The notes under the pieces: model-generated
What the model saw: the letters and a program-made list of their open reading frames with translations, nothing else
The model's database searches: none
Told to the model about the DNA's origin: nothing
Program-made: the position numbers and the translations under genes
Assembly: GCF_037975245.1 (NCBI RefSeq)
Contig: NC_092569.1
Location: 29,286,168 to 29,350,167, forward strand
DNA length: 64,000 nucleotides
Direction of reading: 5' to 3'
Source of the DNA: Apostichopus japonicus
Taxonomy: Eukaryota; Echinodermata; Holothuroidea; Aspidochirotida; Stichopodidae
Part shown: one piece after another, positions 21,201-31,600 of the stretch
Numbering within the stretch: position 1 is the stretch's first letter
How the letters are laid out: each line of letters opens with the position of its first letter

Positions 21201-22095
21201 ATTCGGGGCCCCTCGTCGATTGCACTCTGACCAAGGAAGGAATTTTGAATCGGCATTAATTCAACAGTTATGTCAGATTCATAACATAACCAAAACAAGA
21301 ACTACCCCTTATTACCCAGAGGGTAATGGCCAAGCAGAAAGGTTTAACAGAACTCTACATAATCTGCTAAAAACACTTCCACCCTCCGAGAAAAGACGCT
21401 GGTCTGAGTATTTACCAGAAGTACTGTACGCTTACAACTGTACCCCTCATGCCTCAACTGGGTTTTCACCGTTTTATCTCATGTATGGCAGGGAACCTAT
21501 TTTACCTGTAGATTTCTTGTTGAGTCAACCCCACTCACAAACCTCAGATTCAGTAGATGAGTGGATTTTCAAACATAATGAAGCTCTCCAGATGGCCCAC
21601 AAGAAAGCAGGGGAGACTCTAAAACATCAGGCTGCAGCACGTAAACGACTCTTTGACAAACGTGCTGAGGACAAGCCACTGGAAGTGGGTACCAACGTAT
21701 ACACCAAAAGCCACCCCCGGGGAAGACACAAGATTGCAGATGAGTGGGGAGCTGATGTCTATAAGGTTCTATCCCGTCCAAACGACAACTCTGTGTACGA
21801 AATTCAGCTCGCCGATGGCTCTGGTCCAAACAAAATGGTTCACAGGAGGGAAATACGTCCTTGTCCATCACCCAGTCTACCAGTTCCACTACTCCATGGA
21901 AATCTTCCTAACAACACCGACACTAGAGATATGTCCTTGCCTCGACTGAGGGTTCCAACATCATACCTAAGTGACAGTTCTGACGATTCTTCTCCTTATT
22001 CATCCGATGACGAGCAACCACGACTGCGTCGTAGCTGTAGAGTGAACCGGGGCCAACATACAAATCCATACAACGTCCCAAAAAGTGTTAAGTAA
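18187..22095 (+). CDS. pol: Retrotransposon Pol polyprotein
   Basis: The frame is open from 18187 (after TAA 18184-18186) to the stop ending at 22095, in the -1 frame relative to gag and overlapping it by 19 bases. There is no ATG at its head, so it is best read as the extension made by frameshifting at 18196-18202. Counting residues from the GTG at 18220: aspartic protease with DTGS at 41-44; reverse transcriptase with YLDD at 467-470; RNase H with its first Asp at 625; integrase zinc finger H879, H884, C911, C914; integrase core D945, D1004, E1040 with the expected 35-residue D-E spacing; then a basic region resembling the GPY/F module and an acidic-serine tail. I see no chromodomain. All catalytic residues are present. 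Confidence 0.95.
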   Translation, partial: CAIGKLSSPSSVSQVLGGPVKEQQGSQGVEIVSACQTTTVFVNGKTVKAVLDTGSEVTILSKRCFYDLFGDTPLEHINWLKISSADDVEMPYLGYFEADIQLGKEIIVGRGILVLAADRDPPMLVGLNVIKDMDPAYLVQELGLSTDTPKAKPQPNIQGLVRVCGTRVIVPPESVKVISVSCPFVHGSDEVVVEPLTHLPKGIFVGSTLNRTGRKLNLQVLNLTKENVVLQPRTPLGKLEVPYVIHDDSLSVTKVKSSVQHVHVSVDTAQREPCWKVPLPDSLTEDQRNKAVDLLRRNAEIFASSDDDLGNAEGVSHKIPLTDEVPVRQPFRRIPPSQWEEVREHIRKLLDKGVIRPSTSPYASPIVLVRKTDGSLRMCVDYRKLNQKTIKDAYPIPRIEDSIDALHGSQWFSAIDLLSGYHQVAMAETDRHKTGFITPFGLYEFNRMPFGLSNAPGTFQRLMQTCLHDQFFQSVLCYLDDILVYSKTFEDHLTNLQRVFDRLKQQGLKIKPSKCTFFQSEVTYLGHKVTRAGVMPSPDKIQAVKDWPAPRNVKELRSFLGFCSFYRRFVYNFSQTAKPLHTLVSTCLHQQKSTKTVPFTWSDEHQEAFKILKQKLCENVVLAYPNYTLPFELEVDASLCGLGAVLYQVQDGKRRVLAFASRTLRGSEKTMDKYSSFKLELLGLKWAVTEKFREYLLGHKFVVYTDSNPLAHLGNAKLDAVSQRWVGALAAFDFKTFYKPGKSNTVADALSRIPHLSDTLDIAPSAECTPMCTIVPEDLQMATVAAISGSKKEINCPVTSPLVFPSYSREQLREFQQKDPTISRFYESWLSNTKPSMTDRRQNKELSLLVKQWDKLHEMDGLLYRTCPENNTNQLLLPKVLREEVLKACHDQCGHQGGKRTTLLVKQRCYWPKLSSDVVAYCEECDRCVRAKNQPKIREPLRSIVANKPNDIVAVDFTLLERDTAGKENVLIITDIFSKFTQAIPTKDQTAQTTAKKLAQHWFLLFGAPRRLHSDQGRNFESALIQQLCQIHNITKTRTTPYYPEGNGQAERFNRTLHNLLKTLPPSEKRRWSEYLPEVLYAYNCTPHASTGFSPFYLMYGREPILPVDFLLSQPHSQTSDSVDEWIFKHNEALQMAHKKAGETLKHQAAARKRLFDKRAEDKPLEVGTNVYTKSHPRGRHKIADEWGADVYKVLSRPNDNSVYEIQLADGSGPNKMVHRREIRPCPSPSLPVPLLHGNLPNNTDTRDMSLPRLRVPTSYLSDSSDDSSPYSSDDEQPRLRRSCRVNRGQHTNPYNVPKSVK
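18196..18265 (+). promoter_or_regulatory. -1 ribosomal frameshift signal
   Basis: G GGA AAC (18196-18202) sits in gag phase directly before the TAA stop. Five to eight bases later, stem 1 CCCAGT (18211-18216) pairs with ACTGGG (18231-18236), extendable by G-U, C-G and U-G pairs. Its loop holds GTGAGCC (18220-18226), which pairs perfectly with GGCTCAC (18259-18265), making an H-type pseudoknot. The same heptamer with a pseudoknot drives frameshifting in known retroviruses and luteovirus-group plant viruses. Confidence 0.85.
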
Positions 22096-22490
22096 ACATA
22101 GTTCTAGTCAGAGTTTCCTTATTGTTTTTGGCTTTGCTGACAAGATATCCTATTGTTTTTGAAGTCGTAAGTTGTGTTGCATTTTGGCAGCATTATTTAT
22201 CATCTGTATTATCAATACTTTTATTTCATGTTGATAATTTCACCTTGCATCGTATTGAACTGCCTATTATATTGTTGTGTACTGTGGCAATTCAAACTTG
22301 AGTTTTATACTTACAAGTTAAGCTCACTAGTTGGTAGCTTAGTACAGTTGTTTTATGGCATTCGTTGTGATACAGTGCTCGATATTCTCGTTTTCCATAA
22401 GGGTTGACGATCAGTTTCAATATTTACTATCTTGTTTTTCATTGTTGTTGAAGGTTTAATTCCTAAGTAGTTTGGGGACAAACTTAGTTC

Positions 22491-22500
22491 AGCAGGGGAG
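22491..22500 (+). promoter_or_regulatory. Polypurine tract
   Basis: AGCAGGGGAG directly precedes the 3' LTR and would prime plus-strand synthesis. The 395 bases between pol and this tract hold no long frame. Confidence 0.75.
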
Positions 22501-22838
22501 TGTAGTGCATCCCACAGGGAGCCTTGTGTTGGTTGCACATCTGTCCCTTTCGGCGTTCGTTGCTGTACCCATTGTCACATTATCATTACAACGAACACGA
22601 AACAAATATTACGCTCTTTAGAAATGTAGAGTTTTATTGCTGAAGATGTCGCTTTTTAAGAAGTAATTGAGGAAAGTTACCTGAAGGTGCTGCACCGTCC
22701 TTTTTTTTTGTTACGTAATATAATATAATCTCGACCATGCTATGTGAGAGCAAAAGTAATAAACCCCTCAGCCACCAGAACAAGCGGTGGTAGAAATCAG
22801 CACTCTCTCCTGCCTATTTATTCCTGCGTATCCTCACA
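22501..22838 (+). repeat. 3' LTR
   Basis: Identical by eye to 16859-17196 over all 338 bases, including the nine-T run. AATAAA at 22758-22763 would serve as polyadenylation signal. Confidence 0.93.
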
Positions 22839-22842
22839 TAAT

Positions 22843-23927
22843 GATGTATCAAACAAGGCTAAATATAGGATCAAGTGGTTACAATCTTGTTTATTCCATG
22901 TTATCTCTAAGAACTGAATAAAGAATATCAGTTTACAATATGAACTTTATCGTACTTGCTATTTGAGTTAAATGTTTACATTTCATTTACAAATCATAAA
23001 GTCCAATCAGAAACTATTTGAGTTAGATGTTTACATTTAATTTACAAATTGCAAAGTCTTAACAGAGACATACATATTTATAGCTCCTTATCTAATGTAA
23101 AGTCTGGCTTGCACAGGTTTTGCAAGATTTTGTGGAGCACAAACTAAATCAAGACCAGTAAAAATGACTCCCAAGTTGTTTAGTGTGTTGTTGGTGCTAG
23201 GAATAATACCACATTTAAAATTTGTACTGTATACAAAAGCTTCCAGACACTGATGAAAATGATTGTGAATTAGTTTGGTCCATCCAAAAGTCATATCAAG
23301 TACCACCCCCAGTCCCCAGAAGGGTTGGATGCATGAATCTTGGCATTGCATTTACCTCAGAGCTGTTCCCCAGAGACTTATAGAATTATTATCCCACTGT
23401 TGTAGTGAAGTGATGCAATCACAGAGTGGGCAAATCTCATTATCTGCAAAAGGAGGACTAATATTCATGGCCCGGGACAGGGCCCAGGTGGAGGGGCCCT
23501 ATGTTTCATGGAAACCAATGGGATCATGTTTGAAGCTATAAAGGCTCTCAATGTATAAACTGAATTACACATACTATTGACAATTATTGTTTAGTGCTGA
23601 AATTGGACAATCCAGCCGGCAAAATCAGTGTCCAGAATGTTTATTAAAACTCTGTTGGAACTACCTAAACTTGTCAGACACATTTTCAAATATTATAAAT
23701 TCACCCAGATTCCATCGTAAAGATTTCCAAACAAAAATATGCCTGTGGAAGTAAGAATGTGTAATAACCCTAAAAACATATAATTAGGAATATTTTGTGA
23801 TGCAAGCAGTGTTGTACCAGGTCACTCAATTAATTTAAAGGAGTCCAATAGGTTCATGAAGTATTTCCCCACAGCGATAATATACATGGTCCTTACAAAC
23901 ATGGCATTCCGCCGTTAGGCTCCGGAG
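22843..23927. other. Intergenic stretch
   Basis: Contains a two-copy direct repeat of about 53 bp at 22961-23058 (TATTTGAGTTAAATGTTTAC, slightly changed in the second). No exon is supported. Confidence 0.4.
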
Positions 23928-24150
23928 TACATACTTGAAATGATCAAGAAGCAAGCCCAAAACTCAATCTTAGATCCTTCAACAAATACCTGCTTGATGT
24001 ACCTGTGAGTTGGACATTTTATTATGGCGGCCGGGGTTTCAGTGTGGCAGCTGAAAAATTGTGGAACCCTGTTCCACAAAACATTTGTGACACAACATCT
24101 CTCGATTGATTAAAGCGCTGTATAAATTTGTTATTATTATTATTTATTAA
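23928..24150 (+). pseudogene. C-terminal remnant of a non-LTR retrotransposon
   Basis: Around 24005-24105 one frame reads LDVPVSWTFYYGGRGFSVAA then EKLWNPVPQNI, the ending typical of ORF2 proteins of CR1/L2/jockey-like LINEs (GxRxFSVAAxxLWNxLP). A one-base shift near 23995 joins it to an upstream piece (EMIKKQAQNSIL). The sequence ends with AAAGCGCTGTATAAATT and a TTA microsatellite tail, as in LINE and SINE 3' ends. It is a dead 5'-truncated insertion. Confidence 0.55.
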
Positions 24151-25628
24151 TACAAACATGACGTCAGGAAAGAAACTAGCAATGACTCGACTCATGGCTA
24201 AAATGTTACATGACATTTTTTTTATTTAAAACACAATTAGATTTGACATTTAGATCAAATTTATAACAAGCAAAAATCAGAACAAAGAAGACACTTGAAA
24301 TAAATATAACTCAATTCATTAATTTTTTTCATCAAGGCATTTATTTAACGATTATTTTGTACAATGATGCCTTGTATTAAGTATCATCTGAACATGAAAC
24401 ATTGCATAATTTAGCCATTAAGATAAACAACTAATATCTACAATAAGGACCAAATTCTACAATTGTACCCAACAGTTAGTTACACCCTTAAAGATCAGTC
24501 TTAGACTAGACTCATTCCAATATTTAGTCAGGAGAATTGTAAACAGTTCCAGACAGGATGAGATTTCAAAACAGAATTCAGGGTTTTGATCCACATTCTC
24601 TGGTGATGTGGCAATATTTTTGCATCATTTGAAAAATTGAGAGTAAAACAAAAGAAAAAATTAACGAAAAACAGCAATAATGGTTTATGTTAATTTACTT
24701 ATTCAACGTATTAAGCAAAAGTTGCTTTATGTGAAAACTGAATAACTTAAGCTCAGTTTTTTAAGTCACACACTGTAATGTCCACTGACATATATCAAAT
24801 ATCACAACTTGTACATCATTTCATGCGAAACATGTTTTTATTTGAACACTGTCATTGTTGTTTAGACTTTAGTGATTCCTACAGCTGGCTCAAAAACTGA
24901 TTCCTGCCATGGAGAAATGTTTTTATTTATTTATTTTTTTATTAATCTGTAGTTTGAAAAGCTAACCACTCTAGAATATCCAACAGAACAGTAAAACTTT
25001 TTCCCAAGAATGCAAATAATATTAGACTTAAATCAAAAGGTTATTCATCAAGCAGACTAGGTCACAAAACCCTTTTTAACATCTGCTTCTTTTGTTCCTG
25101 CCCTTCAAAATTGATAATTTTTAAACTTTTCTTCGAAATATGATCGGTAAATTTTCTGTGCATACAAAACATAAGTCCTTTACTGACTTCACTCTGAAAT
25201 CTATCCAAAACGAATTAACTTGATCTGGTCCCAGAATAAGTCTGAGCAAGGTACTCGAGTAAGCTGGAGTTGAACGACATATACTTTCAGATTGTCTTGT
25301 AATGAAATTTTACCAATAATTCCAGAATTCATCTCTGTCAATGACAGTTGGATTGTTTCTATTAATTGTAGTATTTCTGATACAAAAAATGTCTATGTTT
25401 GAAGATCGATAGAAACTTAAAAAGAGAATGACCTTGTCCAAGTAACTCATAAGAACCAATAAGTTAATAGGTTGTTATTTCAGAGTGTTCATTATCTGTC
25501 TTTTGTTGGATTATGTTCAGCTGTACAATTTATTTTAAAACTGTCACAGTTTTTGTAGTTTAATTTGTTCTGCTCCTATTGGAGGTGTTTGTTTTATACC
25601 CTGCTTCATCTCAAAGGTGGAGGAGCTT
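24151..25628. other. Intergenic stretch and HADHB 3' UTR
   Basis: The right end is the 3' UTR of HADHB. A minus-strand AATAAA at 25534-25529 lies about 100 bases past the stop codon and is the nearest polyadenylation candidate. Others occur further left. No further gene is seen. Confidence 0.4.
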
Positions 25629-25629
25629 C

Positions 25630-28600
25630 TTAGGATGGGTACCTCTCTATAACCATGGCATGACCCTGCAATGTAAGAATGATAAATTATTATAAATTAT
25701 TATTAATTAATAATTATAAATTATTATTATAAATCAATTAGAAAAAAATAAAATTAGAAAAATAAAATTATTATAAATAAATTATACATAAAATATTATT
25801 ATTAAGAATGATTAAAATGTAAGAATGATAAATTATCTATAAAAAAAAAATGACCTGACAGAACCAGAATATTTCTTTAAATTTGCACAAATAAATGAAA
25901 GAAAGTGACAAAGTAATTCTTGTAAATACTTTTTTTTTAATATTTAGATTATCACTGTTTTTTTTCGTATCCATCTCATTTTTTCAACTCTTAACAAAAC
26001 AGTGATGTCCACTTTATTGATTACATAACAAATGAAGGAAGGTCCAGCTTAACAAAATCATAGGTCCAGAATTTAGCAGGCACGGGCAAAGGAAGCCGGT
26101 GTTGAGTAAACAACAAAACACAACTATCAAGGTGATATCATATGAACAAACTTAGAGGCCGTAAGCTCTGTCACAATCAACTTGTCAACCTTTAAGAGAA
26201 TAATTTTACCTCGTCAACCAACATATTACAATCTGGTTTATCCATATTTCCATCTATGATTACTGAAATATAAAGGAACCAAAACAGAATATATTTTTCA
26301 TCCTACTCACATGTCCTCCGGCTGCACAGGCTGCCAAGACTCCAAATTGTCCATCCTCCTTTTCCAATCTGTTGGCTACTGTGGTTACCAGTCGGACCCC
26401 TGTGGCACCAAAGGGATGGCCGATGGACAAGGACCCGCCCCAGAGGTTGAATTTATCCATTGGAATCTCTCCAAGCTGGAAATAGAATGCACAGGTATAT
26501 ACATAACATGTTTTAAACCATTCCATGTAAATTTGATATCAAATTACAGAGGAAAACTTCCTTTCGAGTCCCTTTCCTTGAGTTCCTTTCGAGCCAAACT
26601 GCCAAAACGGCGCTGGATGGGATTATGTCATACTTTTACTGCTAAGTGGTACTCATTCTTACTGTCTGATCATGTGATATTTTGTCATTAATAGTAACGT
26701 ACAGAATTACAGTTGAATCAAAGCTACAACTAAGCTTTAACTGACCTTGCCCTTTCTGTGCTGGTACTTCTTAGCAAAGTGGTCACTGTTCATTGCTTTC
26801 AGGTTTGACAGGATCTGACCTGCGAAAGCTTCGTGGTACTCAAAAACATCAATGTCAGACAATTTAAGACCAGCTTTGTCCAAGACTTGTGGTGTGGCAT
26901 AAGCAGGACTGCAGGGGTTAAAAAAAAAATTAAAAAAACAAGAAATGAAAGATTATGGTCACACAAAACAATGTTTAATTCTCATTATATAGAAATCTGC
27001 CAAATATGTTTGTGGTAAGTTTCATAAAGTTAATATAACACGTAAATATTTACTGACATAGACTCTAAGATACCACAGATCAAAGGAATTAAACTTCCAA
27101 TCCAAAACCACATCAATAATAAATAAATTCACCATTCTTCACCAAGACTGTGCCTGACATTTGTGGGTTGTGTCCAAAGGTTTATTTAAGTAAGGCTCTA
27201 CCAGGTAGTGTCTCTATGATGCTATATATTAACATGTTGTCAACAACATACACGTTATCGTACCAGATGTCACTAAACAACCTCTTATGTCAGAAGATCC
27301 TTGAAGACAAACAGGCGCGTAGCCAAGGGGGGTGTTTTGGGTGTTCAAACACCCCCCATGGCCCAAGTGCCCCCAAAAAATATATGCAGAAAACACCAGT
27401 GACTTGGAGAGATACGCTAGTGATAATTATCGCACCCTCCTCCGGGCCTCACTCGAGTCTCTTCCAATCCTCCTTACAACGATGCACTTTGTACTGTATA
27501 TATATAGGTCATTTTCCTTGCATCAATAATTGAATCTATATAGGATTACATTTTTCTGATGTGAATAGAATTATTCCACAAAATAATTAGCAATATTCTT
27601 TTGCATGATTTGAGCTCAAACATTGCACCATTTTGCATCTAGACGCCTTAAAATTCCATTTTTTGCCAAAGACACCCCCTCCCCTTAGACCCCTCCCCCA
27701 TGTCAGTCTCCAGCAAAACACCCCCATGAACAAATCCTGGCTATGCACCTGAAGACAAACATCTAATGACAGCATGGTTCTGTATACTTCAGCTGTCTGT
27801 TAATGTGTTCAAGGTGACAGAAAAGTAAAAAAGAATGAAAGTATGACAGGTAGTAGCAGGAATAAACCTATTCAACCTTTAAGACAGAGTCTCGTGGTTT
27901 TAATGCAGTTGTCCATTTGTATCTATCAAACTCCCAAGATATATATATATTTTTTTTAAACTCCCAAGAGAGCATAACAAAAAATATCAAAAAACAATAA
28001 TGAGTAAGTAAGTTACGTGATCTGATCACATCTATAACATTTGTGTGTCTACATATGGTAACAGTCACTGTATATTTTCTTTTAACAACATTGCTAGATC
28101 GGGTTAAATGAGGGTGGGGGGAAGGGGTGGGAGGGCTTACCCCAGAAGAAGCTGGTCCTTGGGATCTATGGCAACAAATACAAAATCTCTCAGATAGGCC
28201 TTGGGCTTGTATCCCATCTCCAGGGCCTTCTCCTCTGTCATGATCAAACAGGCTGATGCACCATCACTCTGATGAAGAAGATATGTCATAGCAACAAACT
28301 TTTACTTTGGTATGCTGCAAAATGAGGCTACCATAGCATTTTTGTAAAACAAGCTAGGCAGAGCACTGCGACATGGACGTACAGATACAAATCCACGGAA
28401 TGGTGAAAAAGTACCTTCTGAAGATGGTATTTAACTGCAATGATAGGAACAAATGGAAGCATGCTTGAAGCAAGCCACAAAGATACCTTCATGAATGTGC
28501 AAGGATGCAGTGTTTGTAACAAGTCACTAAATTCCCAATGCAAGACCACTCGAACATATTTGATGAGATTTTCTGGACAGAGAAAGTAACATGGCTTGAG

Positions 28601-31600
28601 TGAATGATTTTGATTCTATCCAGGAACAATGCCAGTAATGACTTCACTTGACCTTAAACTAAAATGGACTTGTTCATAACTCTGCAAGGAAGCTTAAATC
28701 ACTTTGAATGCCCAGGGTGTGCAATATCGGTCTCAAGTATAACCAAAACAAATTCTCCATTTCATTCTACTCTGAAAACGTACTTTTGATGCCCTTCAGT
28801 TATATGTGTTTTAGATCTAGCATTGTTAAACATACATTTTCTTGATCATCATCAAATGTACTTTCAATAGGAAAGCTAGTTACATGTTTTGGTTTAATAT
28901 GGCTCCGAGACAGCTTACCACAAACGATGAATTAGCTGCTGTGATGCTGCCGTGGGGTTTAATGAATGCTGGCTTCAACTTGGACATCTTCTCCATGCTT
29001 GAGACTCGGATGCCGTTGTCCCTCTCCACCACTTTTCCAGTCTTTGGTACGATGTACGTCAATCTGTCGGAAAGGTTTCCATTTTTTGTGGCATTGTCAG
29101 CAAAGGTGTGGGATCTGATACTGTACTCATCCTATACAGGGATAGAAGAAGGTTGGAAGCTATTACTGTACTCACCCTGAGCACTAAAGGGTAATTCTGA
29201 ATGAGCACTGAAGGGTAATGTGAGCACTAAAGCCTAACCTAGGCACAACCAGGCACATATTCTACTAACCTGTTCTTTTCTAGAGACACCAAACGCAGCA
29301 GCCAGTCGGTCTGCAGAATGACCCATGATTTCACCAGTGGAGAACTCAGCAATACCTGGAAGCTAAAGCAGTATGAAAATAACAAAACACAATCTAATAC
29401 AAGGTGGAAACAAGTGTTAATACTAACTTAGCAGGTACAGGTCACAAGGTATGCAAATAGTTTATTCTAAGTTAGCCTAGTCAACCCAAACTTAAGGAAG
29501 CCAAACAGTACAGTAGCTCATTGAAACATTATCTCCACATGATGAGAGTTTAGACACTGGCTCTTTGAATTATCGTCCGTCTGTATTCAATGAGTGTTCA
29601 GAGAATAGTAATGCAGGCAAACAATTCCTGATTTTAGGCTAACCACTTAACGCCCCCCCCACCCCATAAGGAGAATGAGAGTGGACCTCAGCATTTGACC
29701 ACTTTCTCAATACTGCCGGAAGGAAAGGCAACCCATTCAACAATAATGCATTCTGCACTGTGCAGCTGTGTCTAACCGTCTCCTCAAAGAAAGGTCCCTT
29801 GCCCAATTTCACAGCCACCATCATGATGCTCAGTAATTTCAGTGTCTATAAGTCTCCCAATATATAAGTACTCTACCACTGAAAGAGAATAGAGACGGAT
29901 AACTAATGACTTTACTAGAAACAACTTCATTTCCCATACATATAGTTAAGGGAATTGGGAAAGGGGTACTTCAGTTGCACTAAACTCGCAAACATATACC
30001 TCTGGTGACAGAGCCTTCAAACTGAGGTATTTGGATGCAAGACCCAGTTTAGCACCAGCAGTCTTTGCCTTGCCGAGGTTCAGCATAAACTTCCTCATCT
30101 GTCGACTGTGCCTGATTGGTACATCTGACATGAAGTCAACCCCGCCAGCGACAACGATATCAGCATTACCAGATGCAATGTAACCAATTCCTAGAAAATT
30201 TGACCAAAAACAAAAACAAATTATTAAATGAAGTCTATATAAACATACATGCTGTATCAGTAATGTTGTTAAAGACACTGTGCTGCATTCTGTCCCATTT
30301 GCTTCAAAGTAACCAGTACTGCACCACAAAAGGCATGCTATAAGCACACCGTACTATTTTCCCTTAAAGTACTGTGTTAGGCAAGCTGTCCTACATGCAT
30401 TACTGTAGCTAGTAAAGCACACACCATGTCTGTACCCCTTACTACACCCTGCAAAGTACTCAGAGCAGAGTACAGAGCCTTGCAGTGTTCTTTGTCCTGT
30501 ACACTGTCCGTTAGCCTTTCCTGCACAGAGTACCCTACACGCTATAAGCTGATAACAGATTACGAGACACTGTCCTGCAACAGGCTGCAAATGTGCATCT
30601 ATAAACCTTACTTGCACACAGTACTGTACACTCTATACGCTGATAACAGATTACAAGACACTGTCCTGCAACAGGCTTCAAATGTGCATCTATAAACCAT
30701 ACTTGCACACAGTACTGTACACTCTATATGCTGATAACAGATTACGAGACATTGTTCTGCGAGAGGCTACAAATGTGCACCTAAACACCTTACTTGCACA
30801 CAGTACTGTACACTCTATATGCTGATAACAGATTACAAGACACTGTCCTGCAACAGGCTTCAAATGTGCATCTATAAACCTTACTTGCACACAGTACTGT
30901 ACACTCTATATGCTGATAACAGATTACAAGACACTGTCCTGCAACAGGCTTCAAATGTGCATCTATAAACCTTACTTGCACACAGTAATGTACACTCTAT
31001 ACGCTGATAACAGATTACGAGACATTGTCCTGCCAACAGGCTACAAATGTGTACCTACCTGTAGAAATAGCTTGATTTGATGAAATGCAGGCCATGGTCA
31101 CAGAATGTGCTGGTACGCTCTTGGCAAAACCAGCACCAAGGGCCGCCTGAAAAGAGAGATTTGAAAGGAACAATGAGACGATTACAACCATACTTCACAA
31201 AATAATATATGTATCTGAAGTAATCTCAATTTATTCCATTTCTTTACAACTTTCTGTCAAACATAATAACATGATGCTCTACCAAACGAGTAAAGATGTT
31301 ACTTTCTTGACTAAAACTGCCCATTCCCACACCTGGCAGGCTGTTGATTTGTGTGCAGAAGGAAGACCCATGTTAACAAACCTGCATTGATGTACAGATC
31401 TGCCTTCTGTTGTTCTCAGTCCTTTTCACCTTTTAACTGTGTGAGCTTGTTTAAATTGAAATTCAACTTAAGTAAGCAAAAACAGAGACTACGAAAATGT
31501 ACTACAGACGTAGGCTAATATTTACTACTCCTTTGGTTGCTTGTGTTTATACTAATATCCCCTCTTCGTATATATGTCAATCGACTGCTTTCGTTTACAC

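Larger units (their letters stand above)
16859..22838 (+). mobile_element. Complete Ty3/gypsy LTR retrotransposon
   Basis: The 5980-bp element has two 338-bp LTRs that I read as identical base for base, TG...CA ends, a primer-binding site, gag, pol and a purine tract, in canonical order. A 4-bp TAAT lies on each side (16855-16858 and 22839-22842), consistent with a target duplication. Pol order is protease, reverse transcriptase, RNase H, integrase, which defines Ty3/gypsy (Metaviridae-type). There is no env-like frame between pol and the 3' LTR. Intact frames and identical LTRs indicate a very recent insertion and a probably mobile family. Confidence 0.95.

Noticed and set aside
22096..22490. 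Possible env-like gene after pol
   Set aside because: The interval is under 400 bases and only short frames without signal peptide or membrane segments occur.
26311..26691. 126-codon plus-strand frame
   Set aside because: It is the antisense shadow of HADHB exon 12.
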